The notes beneath the pieces were generated by a model. It saw only the letters and a program-made list of their open reading frames with translations. It had not been told where the DNA came from and ran no database searches. Made by a program: the position numbers and the translations under genes. Source: Laccaria trichodermophora (Eukaryota; Basidiomycota; Agaricomycetes; Agaricales; Hydnangiaceae). From it: 64,000 bases of DNA. The stretch lies in contig JACTVC010000010.1 in assembly GCA_018417955.1 (NCBI GenBank), positions 818,763 to 882,762 of the forward strand, written 5' to 3'. Each line of letters opens with the position of its first letter. The stretch's first letter is position 1. Below, piece by piece: positions 10,159 through 21,571 of this stretch.

Positions 10159-12868
10159 TTGTGTTAAAGGCCATTGCAAGCATGGCAGAAACGAGTCCTC
10201 TTTTGCAAAGGCAATAGAAACCAATTTATATTTTTTCTTCTTTTTTCTGTTATTCTGGGTACATTTTTATCACACACAAGTAAATCTTCCTATATAAGTC
10301 TTCTTCTGGACTCTAAACAAATTACCCTAGCATTATCACCATTAATAAAAAACATTTCTATGTTTTTTTTGTTTTTTGCTTATTTTCTGATTATATGCAG
10401 GTAGATTACCATATTTGGAAGTCTACCCTAGAGCCTGAAAGTGTTACCCATCATCATTACCAACAATAAGCACCATCCTTTAATTTTCACTGATTTTCTT
10501 GACATTTTATGACTATTTTTTAATGGATTACCATATTTGGATGTCTGCTCTGTACCCTGAACACTGTAGCAAACTTATACTACAAAGTTGACTGATATAC
10601 AATAAAAGACTGCAGATGTCAGACATAAACTACAAAGTTAGATTATCTCTACAAGAGGAGCACTTTACAGTGTAGGGCTACAACTTCCATTTGTTGACTA
10701 TTTTTTGTAAGTTGTCATATGACCATTATCCCAACATCCCATTACATGGGCCCTAATAGACAAAATTATTCTTTGCTTAGTTTTCTCTAGTTTTTGGTTA
10801 AAGTAGATGATATTTTCTTTTTGGTATGGACTCTGAAGGTAGTGCCTGACATTCTACATACCATTCAAACTTTTTTTCAATTTTTCCACTATTTTCCCAT
10901 GTTTTTTTGAATCTATTACTATATTTGGAACTGGACCCTTGACCCTGACAACATTACCAAACATTATCATAACAATGAGCACCATCCACCATTTTTTTCT
11001 GATTTTTTGCCTATTTTCTGGCTATTTTTTGTTATATTACCATATTTGGAACTAGACTCTGGACCCTGACAATGTTACCCAATGTTATCACTAGCAATAA
11101 GCACCATCCCCCATTTTTTTCCTATTCTTGACTATATTACTCTATTTGGAACTAGAATCTGGACTCTGACAATGTTACTCAATGTTATTACTGGCAATAA
11201 GCACCATCCTCCATTTCTTTCTGATTTTCTAACAGTTTTCTGGCTTTTTTTGGATATATTACTTGAAACGACACCCAGGCATCATTGTCCAACTTCAAAA
11301 CAAGTTACCCACATTGTCCAGAGCATCAAGCATAATGAACATATTCTTAATGATTCACTTCTTGCAATTGAAATTTTTGCAGAGAACAACCCTAAAAAAG
11401 TATTTAAAAAAGTTGCAAATACAATAGCTATATATTACTGTGATAACTTAAAGTGAATTGAGCTAAATCCATCATGCATAAGCACTTACATCAGCAAGAT
11501 CATGATTTACTTATCTACTTTTTCCACTTTTTGACTTGCCAGAAGTCAAAAAGCTGGAAAGTTGGAAATATATCTATTGAATTAAAACCCATGCTGACCT
11601 GAATGCATTAAAAAATACTTGCTTTTAAGGGTACTGAGCCTGGCTTTTTGTATTTGTGGCTTTTCTGCCTTTTCCAGCTTTTTGTTGGCTTTTTCTGCTT
11701 TTTTCTTGCTTATACAAGTAGAAAAAGTAAAACATGAATGTATGCCAACTTATGTATGCTTACCTCACTTATTTTCAGGTCCTTGCAGCAAACCACCTTC
11801 CAAACATTCCCCTAGAGAGCAAAAAAAGTGGTAGACATGTAGCTGCAGGTGCATTGGAGGCATTATGTAAGTTTTGTATTTTTCCCAAGAATTCAACAGT
11901 GCCCAGGCCCCAATCAAGGACATGCTGCAAGGTCCATTTTGGGCAAGGGCTGCATGTTTGCCCAAAGGAAAGCTGGAACTGAGAAAAAAAAGTGCATTTT
12001 TACATATGATAAATACAAAATAGTGTATTACAAGTGAAATTTCAGGAGAGGACAAAGCAGTGGGATGAAGCAGTGGGGGAGGAGGAAAAGAGGGAGAAGG
12101 ACACAATGCACAAGGTCACATGGTTACATGCACCTTTCCAAAGCAGTAGGGATCTGGGAGATCCTGTTAAATCAGCCCACATAAGCTCATCTGAGCCCTA
12201 GCTGGAGTTCAGATGAGCTTACACACATGTCATCACTTACATCATTGTTGCAGGTCATATTAGCAAGTCTGAAAGAAAATACTGTAACTCTGTCAGATCT
12301 ATTCCAAATGACATAAAATAGAATGCAAAAAAAAGAAAAAATTCCTTGCAATCTGATTATGTAACATGTATAATTGGCATCACATCACCCAGATTATACC
12401 AGTGATTCTGAAAGAAAATACTGCAATTCTGTCATATCTACTCCAAATTACATCAAATGAAATGCAAAAATCTTTTAAATTTGCAGGCAATTTAACTACA
12501 TACACTGTAGTACAATGTATTACATAATCATTCTCAAAAGAAGAAAGCATCTACCAATGTATTCACAAGAAAAGCTGTAATTTACTAGATACCATCTACA
12601 GAAAACTACAATGTTGAGTGAGGGTCCATGCCATCAGATACTATCAACTACAAAAATGATGACAGAAGCCTACAGATAGCTAGAGTGCCTGAAACCCTAA
12701 ACATAGAAGACTACAAAGGCTAGAGACCCTGAAACCCCTGAAACCCTGAATGTGGGGAGCCATCAATTTTTGTGGGAGAAAGGCTAAGTTCAGTGTTAGT
12801 GCTACTGAAAAATTCCTTGAGATCAGAGGGAATAAACGAGTCTCTTTGTAAACTCAGAGGACTTGTAA
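10157..12868 (-). mobile_element. non-autonomous Helitron-like element (family 2, reversed)
   Basis: Read on the minus strand it begins at 12868 with TTACAAGTCCTCTGAG, which folds with AGAGACTC into a hairpin. It ends at 10157 with an AGAGGACTCG block, a GCCATGC...TGGC hairpin and CACAAGT. The part 10160-11260 is the inverted, diverged partner of about 20150-21570: degenerate repeats of about 100 bp with the phrases CCATATTTGGAA and AGCACCATCC. A short open piece at 11265-11459 (HIVQSIKHNEHILND, AIYYCDNLK) has no recognisable family. No Rep or helicase was seen. Confidence 0.6.
11265..11301 (+). repeat. 37-bp direct repeat, right copy
   Basis: Exact second copy of 10122-10158. Here the sequence continues as AAGTTACCCACATTG and stays open for about 50 codons, so this copy looks like the original context. 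Confidence 0.85.
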
Positions 12869-12990
12869 CTACTTCCAATTACTTCACACACTATTGCTTC
12901 ATCATTCATCAATCTTGTGTAAGAGGGCCAGAGAACCAACACTTAGCTGTTACACCAAAAGGTGGATAACTGAACAATTAATTGTTTAAG

Positions 12991-13042
12991 TTCTCAGTTG
13001 ATAAAGAATGAGTCTTACTTGTAAACTCGTAAGGACTCATAA
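12991..13042 (-). repeat. Helitron family 1 5'-end remnant
   Basis: The reverse complement starts TTATGAGTCCTTACGAG and includes GTAAGACTCATTCTTTATC. This is the same terminal sequence as at 26877, 52069 and 40945 (reverse). It is solitary, with no body attached. Confidence 0.75.
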
Positions 13043-13125
13043 CAATGGCAATAAACAAATACAAATAAATACTTACAATGAAATATCTTCAAGTCCAGCC
13101 TTTTGTAGTCTATTGGTAAACTTTG

Positions 13126-13250
13126 TTATGAGTCCTCTGAGTTTATGAAGAGACTTGTTTATTTCCCCTGGATTGAAGGTTTTTTTCAGTGTGGTAACAC
13201 TGAAATTTGACTTTCTCCCACAAAAATGATTTCTTCCCATGATCAGCTGC
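13126..13250 (+). repeat. Helitron family 2 5' end
   Basis: It begins TTATGAGTCCTCTGAG and folds with AAGAGACT into the terminal hairpin. It is followed by the family 2 phrases TTTTTTTCAGTGTGGTAAC and TTTGACTTTCTCCCAC. The downstream body is interrupted by a fold-back MITE and then the 160-bp satellite. Confidence 0.7.
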
Positions 13251-13413
13251 CTGCTCAGCATTGACGACTTTGCCAGTCTACTCTACTATTTCTTAGTTGT
13301 CACTTGCTTTTAGTCCTATCCATGTTGTCATTGATAGCTAATGTATTGCTCTGCTTGGCTGTCAGACTCTAACATATGAATATATTGCCTCCATTTTCAC
13401 ATTTATGTAACTA

Positions 13414-14092
13414 CAGTTGAGTGCAAAAAGAATGAAGGTTGGTTCATTTTTCTGGTTCTTTCTAAGAATCTATTGTACCTCAAATGTATTTGTGTATTCT
13501 TTTACATTATGTAGTTGTGTTACACTTCCCTTGGTATGGATTAATTTCAGTGAAAGCTGGAGCCTTGAGAAGGTTTTTATTCTGGAGGCCATTTTTGGCA
13601 TCTGAAAAAAAAAATATGCACTAACTGGGGAGGTAGCAAGAACATACCTCTAGTCAACCTGAATGAGCCTATCAAAGAATCAGTCAAAAATACTGAGCGG
13701 TTATGTCTGTAGAGGCTTTGGAAAATGGCTTGTTTTGTCTAAAACAGACCAAAAATGACCAAAATAGCACAAAATGACCATTTTCTGGAGGCTCTACAAG
13801 CATAACCACTCAGTATTTTTAACTGATTCTTTGATAGGCTCATTCAGGTTGACCAGAGGTATGTTCTGGCTACCTCCCCAGTTAGCGCATATTTTTTTTT
13901 TCAGATGCCAAAAATGGCCTCCAGAATAAAAACCTTCTCAAGACTCCAGCTTTCACTGAAATTAGTCCATACCAAGGGAAGTATAACACAACTACATAAT
14001 GTAAAAGAATACACAAATACATTTGAGGTACAATAGATTCTTAGAAAGAACCAGAAAAATGAACCAACCTTCATTCTTTTTGCACTCAACTG
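13414..14092. mobile_element. 679-bp fold-back MITE, Tc1/mariner type
   Basis: Starts CAGTTGAGTGCAAAAAG and ends with its reverse complement CTTTTTGCACTCAACTG. The flanking TA dinucleotides (13412-13413 and 14093-14094) give the target duplication expected of Tc1/mariner. The inverted arms are about 300 bp each, so nearly the whole element can fold back. The related Helitron copy at 45738-45739 has the same site with a single TA and no insert. Open frames in the arms are mirror images of each other and are not genes. Confidence 0.9.
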
Positions 14093-14099
14093 TATACTT

Positions 14100-14830
14100 C
14101 TTTACATTAAAGTTATAACAATTAAGGTCATGACAACTTTTGTGGCATATTTTTAGGGAGTGTGTGGGTATCCTAATGAGCCCAAGGCCATGCAAAATGA
14201 ACTATGAGAAGGTCCTGGGCAGTTGGTGGGTATGAATGCAAAAATACAAAAATAGAACTTAACATACCTCCAAGAGTGCTCAACTAGTTCATAGGGAGTT
14301 TTGGGGAGCATCTTCAGGGGGTGTGGAGGTATCCAAACAAGTCCAGAACCATGGAAAATGAAGCAGAATCAGGTGCTGAGGAGTTGTGAGCACAAGGGCA
14401 AAACAGCAAAAATATAAACTCACCTAGAGTAGCTTGACAAGACCTCAACCGTTTTGTAAACGGTTTTATGGAGCATCTTCACAGAGTGTGGGGGTATCCG
14501 AACGAGCCCTCAATCACAGAAAATGGAACAGGTTGAGGTCCTGGGGAGTTGTGAGCAGAAGGGCAAATGAGCGAAAATGGAAACTGACCTCGCTCCACAA
14601 GACTTCAACCATTTCATAAACAGTTTTGGGGAGCATGGGGGTATCCAAACGAGGCCTCGACCACAGAAAATGGAACAGATTGAGGTCCTGGGGAGTTGTG
14701 AGCATAAGGGCAAAAAAACAGAAATGCAAACTCACCTAGCTCCACAAGACCTCAACCATTTTGTAAATGGTTTTGGGGAGTGTCTTCACGGAGTGTGGAG
14801 CTATCTGAATGAGTTCAAGATCATGAATAT
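14100..14830 (+). repeat. tandem satellite, about 150-160 bp unit (left block)
   Basis: About four diverged units, each with a GTTTTGTAAACGG-like hairpin, a CTTCACAGAGTGTGGGGGTA phrase, then GGTCCTGGGGAGTTGTGAGC and CTCACCTAGCTCCAC. The same unit occurs at 17690-17930 in this orientation and at 44604-45700 in the opposite one. Reading frames in it are by-products of the repeat. Confidence 0.85.
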
Positions 14831-14865
14831 CAAAGGGGTATTGACAGAGAACTTTCATTGTGTTT

Positions 14866-15463
14866 GGACTAGCCAAGACAGCAATGTACCATTCCACCAA
14901 TAAAATGAATTACACACAGCCACATGAGCAAGTTAGAAGAATGATGACACATGAACATTTCCCGATCATTTGATGGGGGAAAGTTTTATGTGTCATAGGA
15001 ATCTGTGATGTGTCAAAAGAATAAGATCTGATAACTGAGATCTAAAACTTTAATCTGTGTGTTGTGATCCATTTTGATGGTATCACCATATATAGACCAC
15101 TGCCTGATCACAAGTTCTTTGAGTTTATGAAGAGACTCACTTTGACGTGGCACTTGAATTGTTTGGACTGGCCAAGACAACAACAAGCATGCAAAGAAAA
15201 CAGACAAGATGTGGTAGAGAGATACATTGCACAAATTGTTTGGACTTGCCAAGATGACAAAGACTGCAAGATAGTGAAGCACACAGCAGACCACCTGCTT
15301 TGGATGTGGCATTATATGTGTTGTGTTTGGATTGACCAAGATGATGACAATGCTAGTGTGGCATCATAGAATGCTCTGTGTTGTGTTTGGATTAACCAAG
15401 ACGATGACAACACTATGGATGTGGCATCACAGAATGCTCTGTGTCACATTTGGATTGACCAAG
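14866..15463 (+). repeat. cluster of the 19-bp TTTGGACTGGCCAAGACGA motif
   Basis: Six copies with small changes occur near 14866, 15159, 15237, 15318, 15386 and 15448, spaced about 60-290 bp. The block also contains a 53-bp palindrome (14944-14996). The last copy is cut after CCAAG at 15463, where an LTR begins. The same order recurs at 17940-18380, where that copy continues uninterrupted. Confidence 0.8.
14944..14996. repeat. 53-bp palindromic element (TGACRCA family)
   Basis: The arms ATGACACAT and ATGTGTCAT enclose TTTCCCGATCATTTGATGGG. It matches elements at 54569, 54682 and 59492. Confidence 0.75.
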
Positions 15464-15985
15464 TGCAGGAACCTATTACGAGGTAGCGAGGTAGTATGAG
15501 TTTCTCATAGATAACAATGTAGACAACTGGCGAGCTGACGAAGTGAATACGGTTGTTGTTATGGTGTGATGACCTTATAGAATGGTCTAAGTCTAAAGAG
15601 TCTTGCAGAATCACACTAAGCAAGTTGCTACTTGTGCTCTGGAATGCCATGAGCATAGCTAATCTCTCCTTTCCTGGAATGCTGCAGAAAGGTTCAACAT
15701 GATTCTACAGGGAGGAGTGGAAAGAAGAAGATGGTAAGCACACAAAGACAGAGAGACACAAGCTCTCCTAGATAGTCACAATCAGTTACTGACCTAATCA
15801 CACTATTCCTTTGAGGGAGCTTGGTGAAGAGTCATGAAGAAGATGGATGTAGAAAAGATGATCATAATGTTCGTGACTAGAAGCTTTGTAACTAAATGTG
15901 ACTATTGTGACTGTAATGCAGAAGTAGAGAGCAATTGTTGAATAGGAAATACCCTAAAGCTGGGATACTGTTCAGTCCCCTCACA
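15464..15985 (-). repeat. LTR of a Ty3/gypsy element (3' LTR)
   Basis: On the minus strand it starts TGTGAGGGGACTG at 15985, right after a polypurine tract (AAATAGGGGGGCTT, 16000-15986). It ends TTCCTGCA at 15464. The left boundary is sharp because it interrupts a repeat whose intact version is at 18347. The length is 522 bp and it begins TG and ends CA as LTRs do. Confidence 0.7.
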
Positions 15986-16004
15986 AAGCCCCCCTATTTC
16001 CCAT

Positions 16005-17680
16005 TTAACAAGGGCGATATTCTTCTGGGAGGTCAATGTCTGCAAGGTGATGCTTGTGCCAATTGATCAGAAACCCATCTAAGAGCCTTGCATGCAGCTG
16101 ATGAAGCAAAGCTGGAGCTATCTCACTGAGCCTCTCTTTTGGTCTGCAAGAGCTACGATTATGATACCTAAAATAGTCGTTCCACATTCCTGGCATTTTG
16201 AACTTTGCAGTCCCCTGCAGGATCTCCTTTGTGAGGTCCGTAAACATGGCTTCCATCTTAGAATCCCATTCACCAGTCCAAAAGAAGCATCCATCATCCA
16301 GGACATCCTTAGAAGGGTATAAAGACTTGTCTTTGTCTCTGTCACTGTGGATACAGCTGAAGAGAATATCGACTTCCTGCAGGGTCATTTCATCCATGTA
16401 GAGAAACATGGGGAATTCATCGTCAGAGTTGATGTTCCCATGATGATGGAGGTAGACGTCAGGCAAGGGTCCATTCATGAACTGGGCAACCAACTTGGAA
16501 CTGCCCCATTTACAACCTAGCCAAGCTTCAGGCCCACCCATACCTATCAGGATCTGTGCAGACGGACGGTGGATGATATCATTGACTCGGCTCATGTAGT
16601 ACGCTTTGAGAGCACCCTGAGCCATGTACATGAAAGGGGGCTCTACTGCTGATGATGGCTTGCCCACTAAATGATCTGTGTCAGAAACATCTTCAGGTTT
16701 GAACTTGCCAAAGTCCCCCACCTTTACCCCAATCTTGAAGGGAATTCACCAACAGACCACTTTGTATAGCAATGTTGTGACAGTGGAACAGTCAGAGGAG
16801 CAGGTGGCCCAATACCATAGATGAGCCTGGCCGCCTTCATCTCCAATCAAAAGGTACCCCACCTCCAGAAAATCTGTGTTCCAAGAGAGTGGTTTCTTGC
16901 TGGTCCATGGGGGGGTTGACAACATCGAAGGTTTGGCCTAATTTGTGAAGCTCATCCACAAAATTAGTGCACTGTAAGGGAAGCGGAATGGACGATTGTG
17001 ATGAGGAACGGATGGGCGAAGCAGAACGCCTATGCCCTAGAAGGCTCCTTTCTCATTGGTCATTAGACAGCCTTGTGCCTGCTGAGGACTCACTGGATGC
17101 TACAGCAACCATGGACTGAACCCATCTGGAATCTAAAGAAAGGGGTGATGCTGCTCTGGGGACAAAGAGTTGGGGGTATGAAGCTGGTGCCCAATGTGGT
17201 TGAGGTAAGGGATCCTGTGGATCATCGACTACCAATGTTGTATCATCGTTGTAGTCTGGTGTGAGTCCATTGCTTAAACAGTCCAGAAAAGACATTCAGC
17301 CTAACTCATCGAAGTATTTACCAGGTGGTGGGCTGCATAATCCTTTGAAGATCTCTCTGATCTCGCGATCTCCACGCTGTGCTTTCTTTGAGGATCCTAC
17401 GCCCTCTCGACCTGCTCTCTGATCGCAACCAGTGTCCACTACATGAGGACACCATCTCCAAATGGTGACCGTCATGCCAGGCGTGCCTTTGTTGATAGTG
17501 AAGTGATAACGTCCCACGTAATCTGCAATGGTGTCTGCATCAACTAACAGTCTGCTTTTCCATCCTTTGAAGTCACATACATAGACCTTCACGCCTTGAG
17601 GGATGTCAACGAAGAGGGGAGAGAACATGTTGTTCAGATCCTGTCATAGTTGGAAGAAGTCGTCATATCATTTGATCGTG
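16005..17680 (-). pseudogene. second half of a gypsy-linked 3' ORF (hypothetical protein), decayed
   Basis: Open stretches at 17628-17296, 17295-17053 and 16721-16005 on the minus strand follow one another and end just before the polypurine tract and LTR. They are best read as one broken protein lying at the 3' side of an LTR retrotransposon. The beginning reads MFSPLFVDIPQG and VKVYVCDFKGWKSRL; the end reads LLDGFLINWHKHHLADIDLP. The break between the first two pieces is a TGA. I recognise no enzymatic domain. Its missing first half is probably at 43745-44603 on the other strand. Both halves stop at copies of the 160-bp satellite, which fits a split and inverted element. Confidence 0.55.
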
Positions 17681-17689
17681 TTGATTTCC

Positions 17690-17930
17690 TTCTTGACCGT
17701 TTTGTAAACGGTTTTAAGGAGCGTCTTCACAGAGTGTGGGGGTATCCGAACGAGCCCTCAACCACAGGAAACGGAGCAGATTAAGGTCCTGGGGAGTTGT
17801 GAGCACAAGGGCAAAAGAGCGAAAATGGAAACTGACCTAGCTCCACGAGACCTCAACCGTTTCGTAAACGGTTTTGGGGAGCATCTTCATGGAGTGTGGG
17901 GCTATCCGAACGAGTTTAAGATCATGAAAA
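17690..17930 (+). repeat. tandem satellite, about 160-bp unit (middle block)
   Basis: About one and a half units in the same orientation as 14100-14830. It directly abuts the broken 3' ORF and is followed by another 19-bp-motif cluster, repeating the order seen at 14800-15463. Confidence 0.8.
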
Positions 17931-17939
17931 TTGAAGGGG

Positions 17940-18380
17940 TATTGACAGAGAACTTTCATTGTGTTTGGACTAGCCAAGACAGCAATGTACCATTCCACTA
18001 ACAAACTACACACAGCCACATGAGCAAGAGTCAAGACGCACATTATAAGTTGACCAGATCCCCACCCAAATAAAATATTGCTGTGAGATGAATATGGTAG
18101 ACATGTGGCACTTGAATTGTTTGGACTGGCCAAGACAATGACAAGCATGCAAAGGAAACAGACAAGATGTGGTAGATAGATACATTGCACAAATCGTTTG
18201 GACTGGCCAAGACAACAAAGAGTGCAAGACAGCAAAGCGTACAGCACACCACCTGCTTTGGATGTGGCATTATGTGTGTTGTGTTTGGATTAACCAAGAC
18301 AACAACAACACAATGGATGTGGCATCACAGAATGCTCTGTGTCACATTTGGATTGACCAAGACGATGACAACAGGGTTTG
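17940..18380 (+). repeat. second cluster of the 19-bp motif
   Basis: Copies near 17964, 18118, 18197, 18283 and 18347. The block is a diverged direct repeat of 14866-15463, so satellite plus cluster behaves as one duplicated module. Confidence 0.8.
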
Positions 18381-18413
18381 TACTTAGCAAGCAGAAGTTG
18401 ACGTTGAGTCTTC

Positions 18414-18505
18414 GGAAGCATCCGAAAATGACGTACTTCCCTTGCAGGCTACCTTCAAAACCAACCATAGCCCGCAAGGGAAGTACGTCATTTTCGGATA
18501 CTTCC
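18414..18505. repeat. 92-bp near-perfect palindrome
   Basis: Arms of about 38 bp with the core AAAATGACGTACTTCCCTTG and its complement CAAGGGAAGTACGTCATTTT. A second 92-bp member lies at 19622-19713. Confidence 0.85.
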
Positions 18506-18576
18506 AAATTGTCACGTTTCATGTGTCCTCTTCTGCAAAGACTCTCCCTTCTATTTTTGCCATCCACTCATCATCA

Positions 18577-18850
18577 TCTTGGCCAGTCCAAACACTTTGA
18601 GTGTGTTGTTATGAGTCCTCTGAGTTTAGAAAGAGACTTGTTTATTATTATGTGGTAACTTGCAACCACATTTGGACTGGCCAAGATGATGGTAGCTAGA
18701 GAGTCAGAACAAGGGTGTTGCATGTGCAAAATGCAAGTGACAATGTTATCTGCAAATGTCATTATTGGGTTTGGACTAGCCAAGACCACACTGACATAGC
18801 CTCTACAGAATACACATTCTGGTTCATTGGGTTTGGACTGGCCAAGACCA
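18577..18850. repeat. scattered copies of the 19-bp motif
   Basis: One reversed copy near 18577-18596 and forward copies near 18668, 18770 and 18830. They straddle the Helitron 5' end at 18609. Confidence 0.7.
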
Positions 18851-21571
18851 CAATGAAGGCAACAGTTAACAGGACACATATACAGGTGCAACTTGCCAAA
18901 CACTATTTGCAGTGGATTGGATAAGGTTGTATGGTGAGGATACATGTTGTGAATGTGAAAGTACATATGCGTGTTGTATATGAAACTGTTTGTATTTGTT
19001 TCAAACCATGTGATATCACGTGGGTTCAACTTCAGCATACAGAAACCAAAGTCTGCTGTAGAGTATAAAATTTAATTTCAGACTATTTATCTATATTTAC
19101 CTACAACTATTCTCAATGAACAATAATCCTAGAAATAAGGAGTGCATACTGCAAAAAAAACCGTGTCATTTGGACCAGAAATGGCAGAGCTACTGTACTA
19201 TTACGACCATGTCTTCACGTCACGCATCACAAAGGGGTTTGAATGAAGAGAAGTGGGCGTGATGTCACGCATCACACCAAGTTTTGAAGAGAAAATTTCC
19301 AGACTAAAATCGTCATTTTTTTTCGGACCTGCAGTGCCATGTACTTTATACATCGTATTTGGCATATTTTGAACTGTTTTCTACTTAAGGAATACATCCT
19401 AGCCTTTGTGTCAAAAAATTGACAGATTACAGGGCCAATCCACCAGTAAATGAAGAGCAAAAACTCTTCATCACGCATCACATGGGACATTGAAGTGACG
19501 AAGAGATGGTTAAAAGGTATCACACCCCAAAGGGCGTGAAGAGTTGGTCGTAATAGTACAGTACATAGAAATCTTTATTTTCGCAAAAATGATGACTAAT
19601 CAAGTCACTTTCCTAAGTGTTGGAAATAGCCGAAAATGACATACTTCCCTTGTGGGCTACCTTTGATTTTGAAGGTAGCCCGCAAGGGAAGTACGTCATT
19701 TTCAGAGATTTCCGATGCTTACAAATCAAGCCTATACACATTATATTAGCTGTAAAGGGCTTGCTGCTTGCAATGATGAGCTTAGGGTGTTGCTCACTGT
19801 TGGTGGCGATGTCGGGGGTGGGTTTCAGGGTCCAGGGCACATTTCTAAATAAGGAAATGTGCGCTTTTTCAGATGTAAAATAGCCATAAAATAGCAGAAA
19901 AATCACAAAAATCACAACAAATTGAGGGTGGTGCTTACTGCTGGTAATGATGTTGGAGGTTGTTTTCAGGGTTCAGGGCACATTTCTAAATAAGGAAATG
20001 TGCGCATTTTCAGATGTAAAATAGCAATAAACTAGCAGAAAAATCAGAAAAAAATTGAGGGTGGTGCTTACTGCTGGTAATGATGTTGGAGGTTGTTTTC
20101 AGGGTCCAGGGTACATTTCCAAATATGGTAATATAGCCAACAATAGCCAGAAAATAGCCAGAAAATCAGAAGAAAAAAATGGAGGATAGTGGTGATAACC
20201 TTAGGTAATGTTGTCAGGGTTCAGAGGCTAGTCTCAATATGGTAATATAACCAGAGATAGCTAGAAAATAGCCAGAAAATCAGAAAGAAATGAGGGATGG
20301 TGCTTATTGCCAGTGATAACCTTGGGTAACATTGTCAGAGTCCAGAGTCTAGTTCCAAATAGAGTAATATAGACCCAAAAATAGCTAGAAAATCAAAAAA
20401 AAAATGGGGGATGGTGCCCATTGCAGTGATAACATTGGGTAATGTTGTCAGAGTCTAGTTCTGAATATGGTAATATATCCAAAAAAAGCCAGAAAACTGT
20501 TAGAAAATCAGAAAGAAATGGAGGATGGTGCTTATTGTTAGTGATAACATTGAGTAACATTGTTAGAGTCCAGATTCTAGTTCCAAATAGAGTAATATGT
20601 TCAAGAATAGGAAAAAATGGGGGATGGTGCTTAGATATCATTGGGTAACATTGTCAGGGTCCAGAGTCTAGTTCCAAATATGGTAATATAACAAAGAATA
20701 GCCAGAAAATAGGCAAAAAATCAGAAAAACATGGTGGATGGTGCTCATTGCTGTGATAATGTTTGGTAATGTTGTCAGGGTCAAGGGTCCAGCTCCAAAT
20801 ATGGTAATAGATCCCAAAATTGCTGGAATATAGTGGAAAAATTGAAAGAAAAAAAAGTTTGAATGGCATGTAGAATGTCAGGCACTACCTTCAGAGTCCA
20901 TACCAAAAAGAAAATATCATCTACTTTGACCAAAAACTGGAGAAAACCAAGCAAAGAATAACTTTGTCTATCAGGGCCTATTGGTAATGGGATGACAGGA
21001 TGATGGTCACATGACCAGTTACCAAAAATAGTCAACAAATGGAAGTTGTAGCCCTACACTGAAAGTGCTCCTGTTGTAGAGATAATCTAACTGTAGTCTA
21101 TGTCTGACATCTGCAGTCTTTTATTGTATATCAGTAAACTTTGTAGTATAAGTTTGCTAAAGTGTTTAGGGTACAGAGCAGACATCCAAATATGGTAATC
21201 CATTAAAAATAGTCATAAAATGTCAAAAAAGTCAGTGAAAATAGAAGGATGGTGCTTATTGTTAGTAATGATGTTGGGTAACAGTTTCAGGCTCTACGGT
21301 AGATTTCCAAATATGGTAATCTACCTGCTTATAATCAGAAAATAAGAAAAAAATGAGAAAAACATAGAAATGTTTTTTATTGATGGTGATGATGCTGGGG
21401 TAATTTGTTTAGAATCCAGAAGAAGACTTATATAGGAAAATTTACTGGTTTGTGATAAAAATGTACCCAGAAAAACAGAAAGAAGGAGAAAAAGTAGAAA
21501 TTGGTTTCTCTTGCCTTTGCAAAAAAGGAGGACTCGTTTCTGCCATGCTTGCAATGGCCTCTTACACAAGT
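18609..21571 (+). mobile_element. Helitron-like segment with matching family 2 ends
   Basis: It begins TTATGAGTCCTCTGAG and ends with GGAGGACTCG, the GCCATGCTTGCAATGGC hairpin and ACACAAGT at 21571. No Rep or helicase lies inside. From about 19790 to 21320 it is a run of degenerate repeats of about 105 bp (GGATGGTGCTTATTG, AACATTGTCAGGGTCCAG, CCAAATATGGTAATA), the inverted partner of 10440-11260. It is either a non-autonomous element of about 3 kb or the 5' non-coding part of decayed Helitron A. Confidence 0.55.
19622..19713. repeat. 92-bp near-perfect palindrome, second copy
   Basis: Arms run from GGAAATAGCC to GAGATTTCC with the same core as 18414-18505 (TGACRTACTTCCCTTG), around a centre of CCTTTGATTTTGAAGG. 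Confidence 0.85.

Larger units (their letters stand above)
12869..13413. other. junction zone between Helitron-like ends
   Basis: No gene. It holds a reversed 5'-end remnant of family 1 at 12991-13042 (reverse complement begins TTATGAGTCC) and a forward family 2 5' end starting at 13126. The stretch 13126-13413 is the inverted partner of about 45740-46034, including the text CTTTCTCCCAC and a GTAAC site at the MITE insertion. Confidence 0.6.

Noticed and set aside
13901..14089. Minus-strand frame nearly the same as the plus-strand frame at 13417-13605
   Set aside because: The two are the inverted arms of the fold-back MITE; mirror-image frames come from the DNA symmetry.
14944..14996. CRISPR-like spaced repeats in the motif clusters
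   Set aside because: Spacing is irregular, copies lie on both strands, and the host is a eukaryote; no cas-like gene is present.
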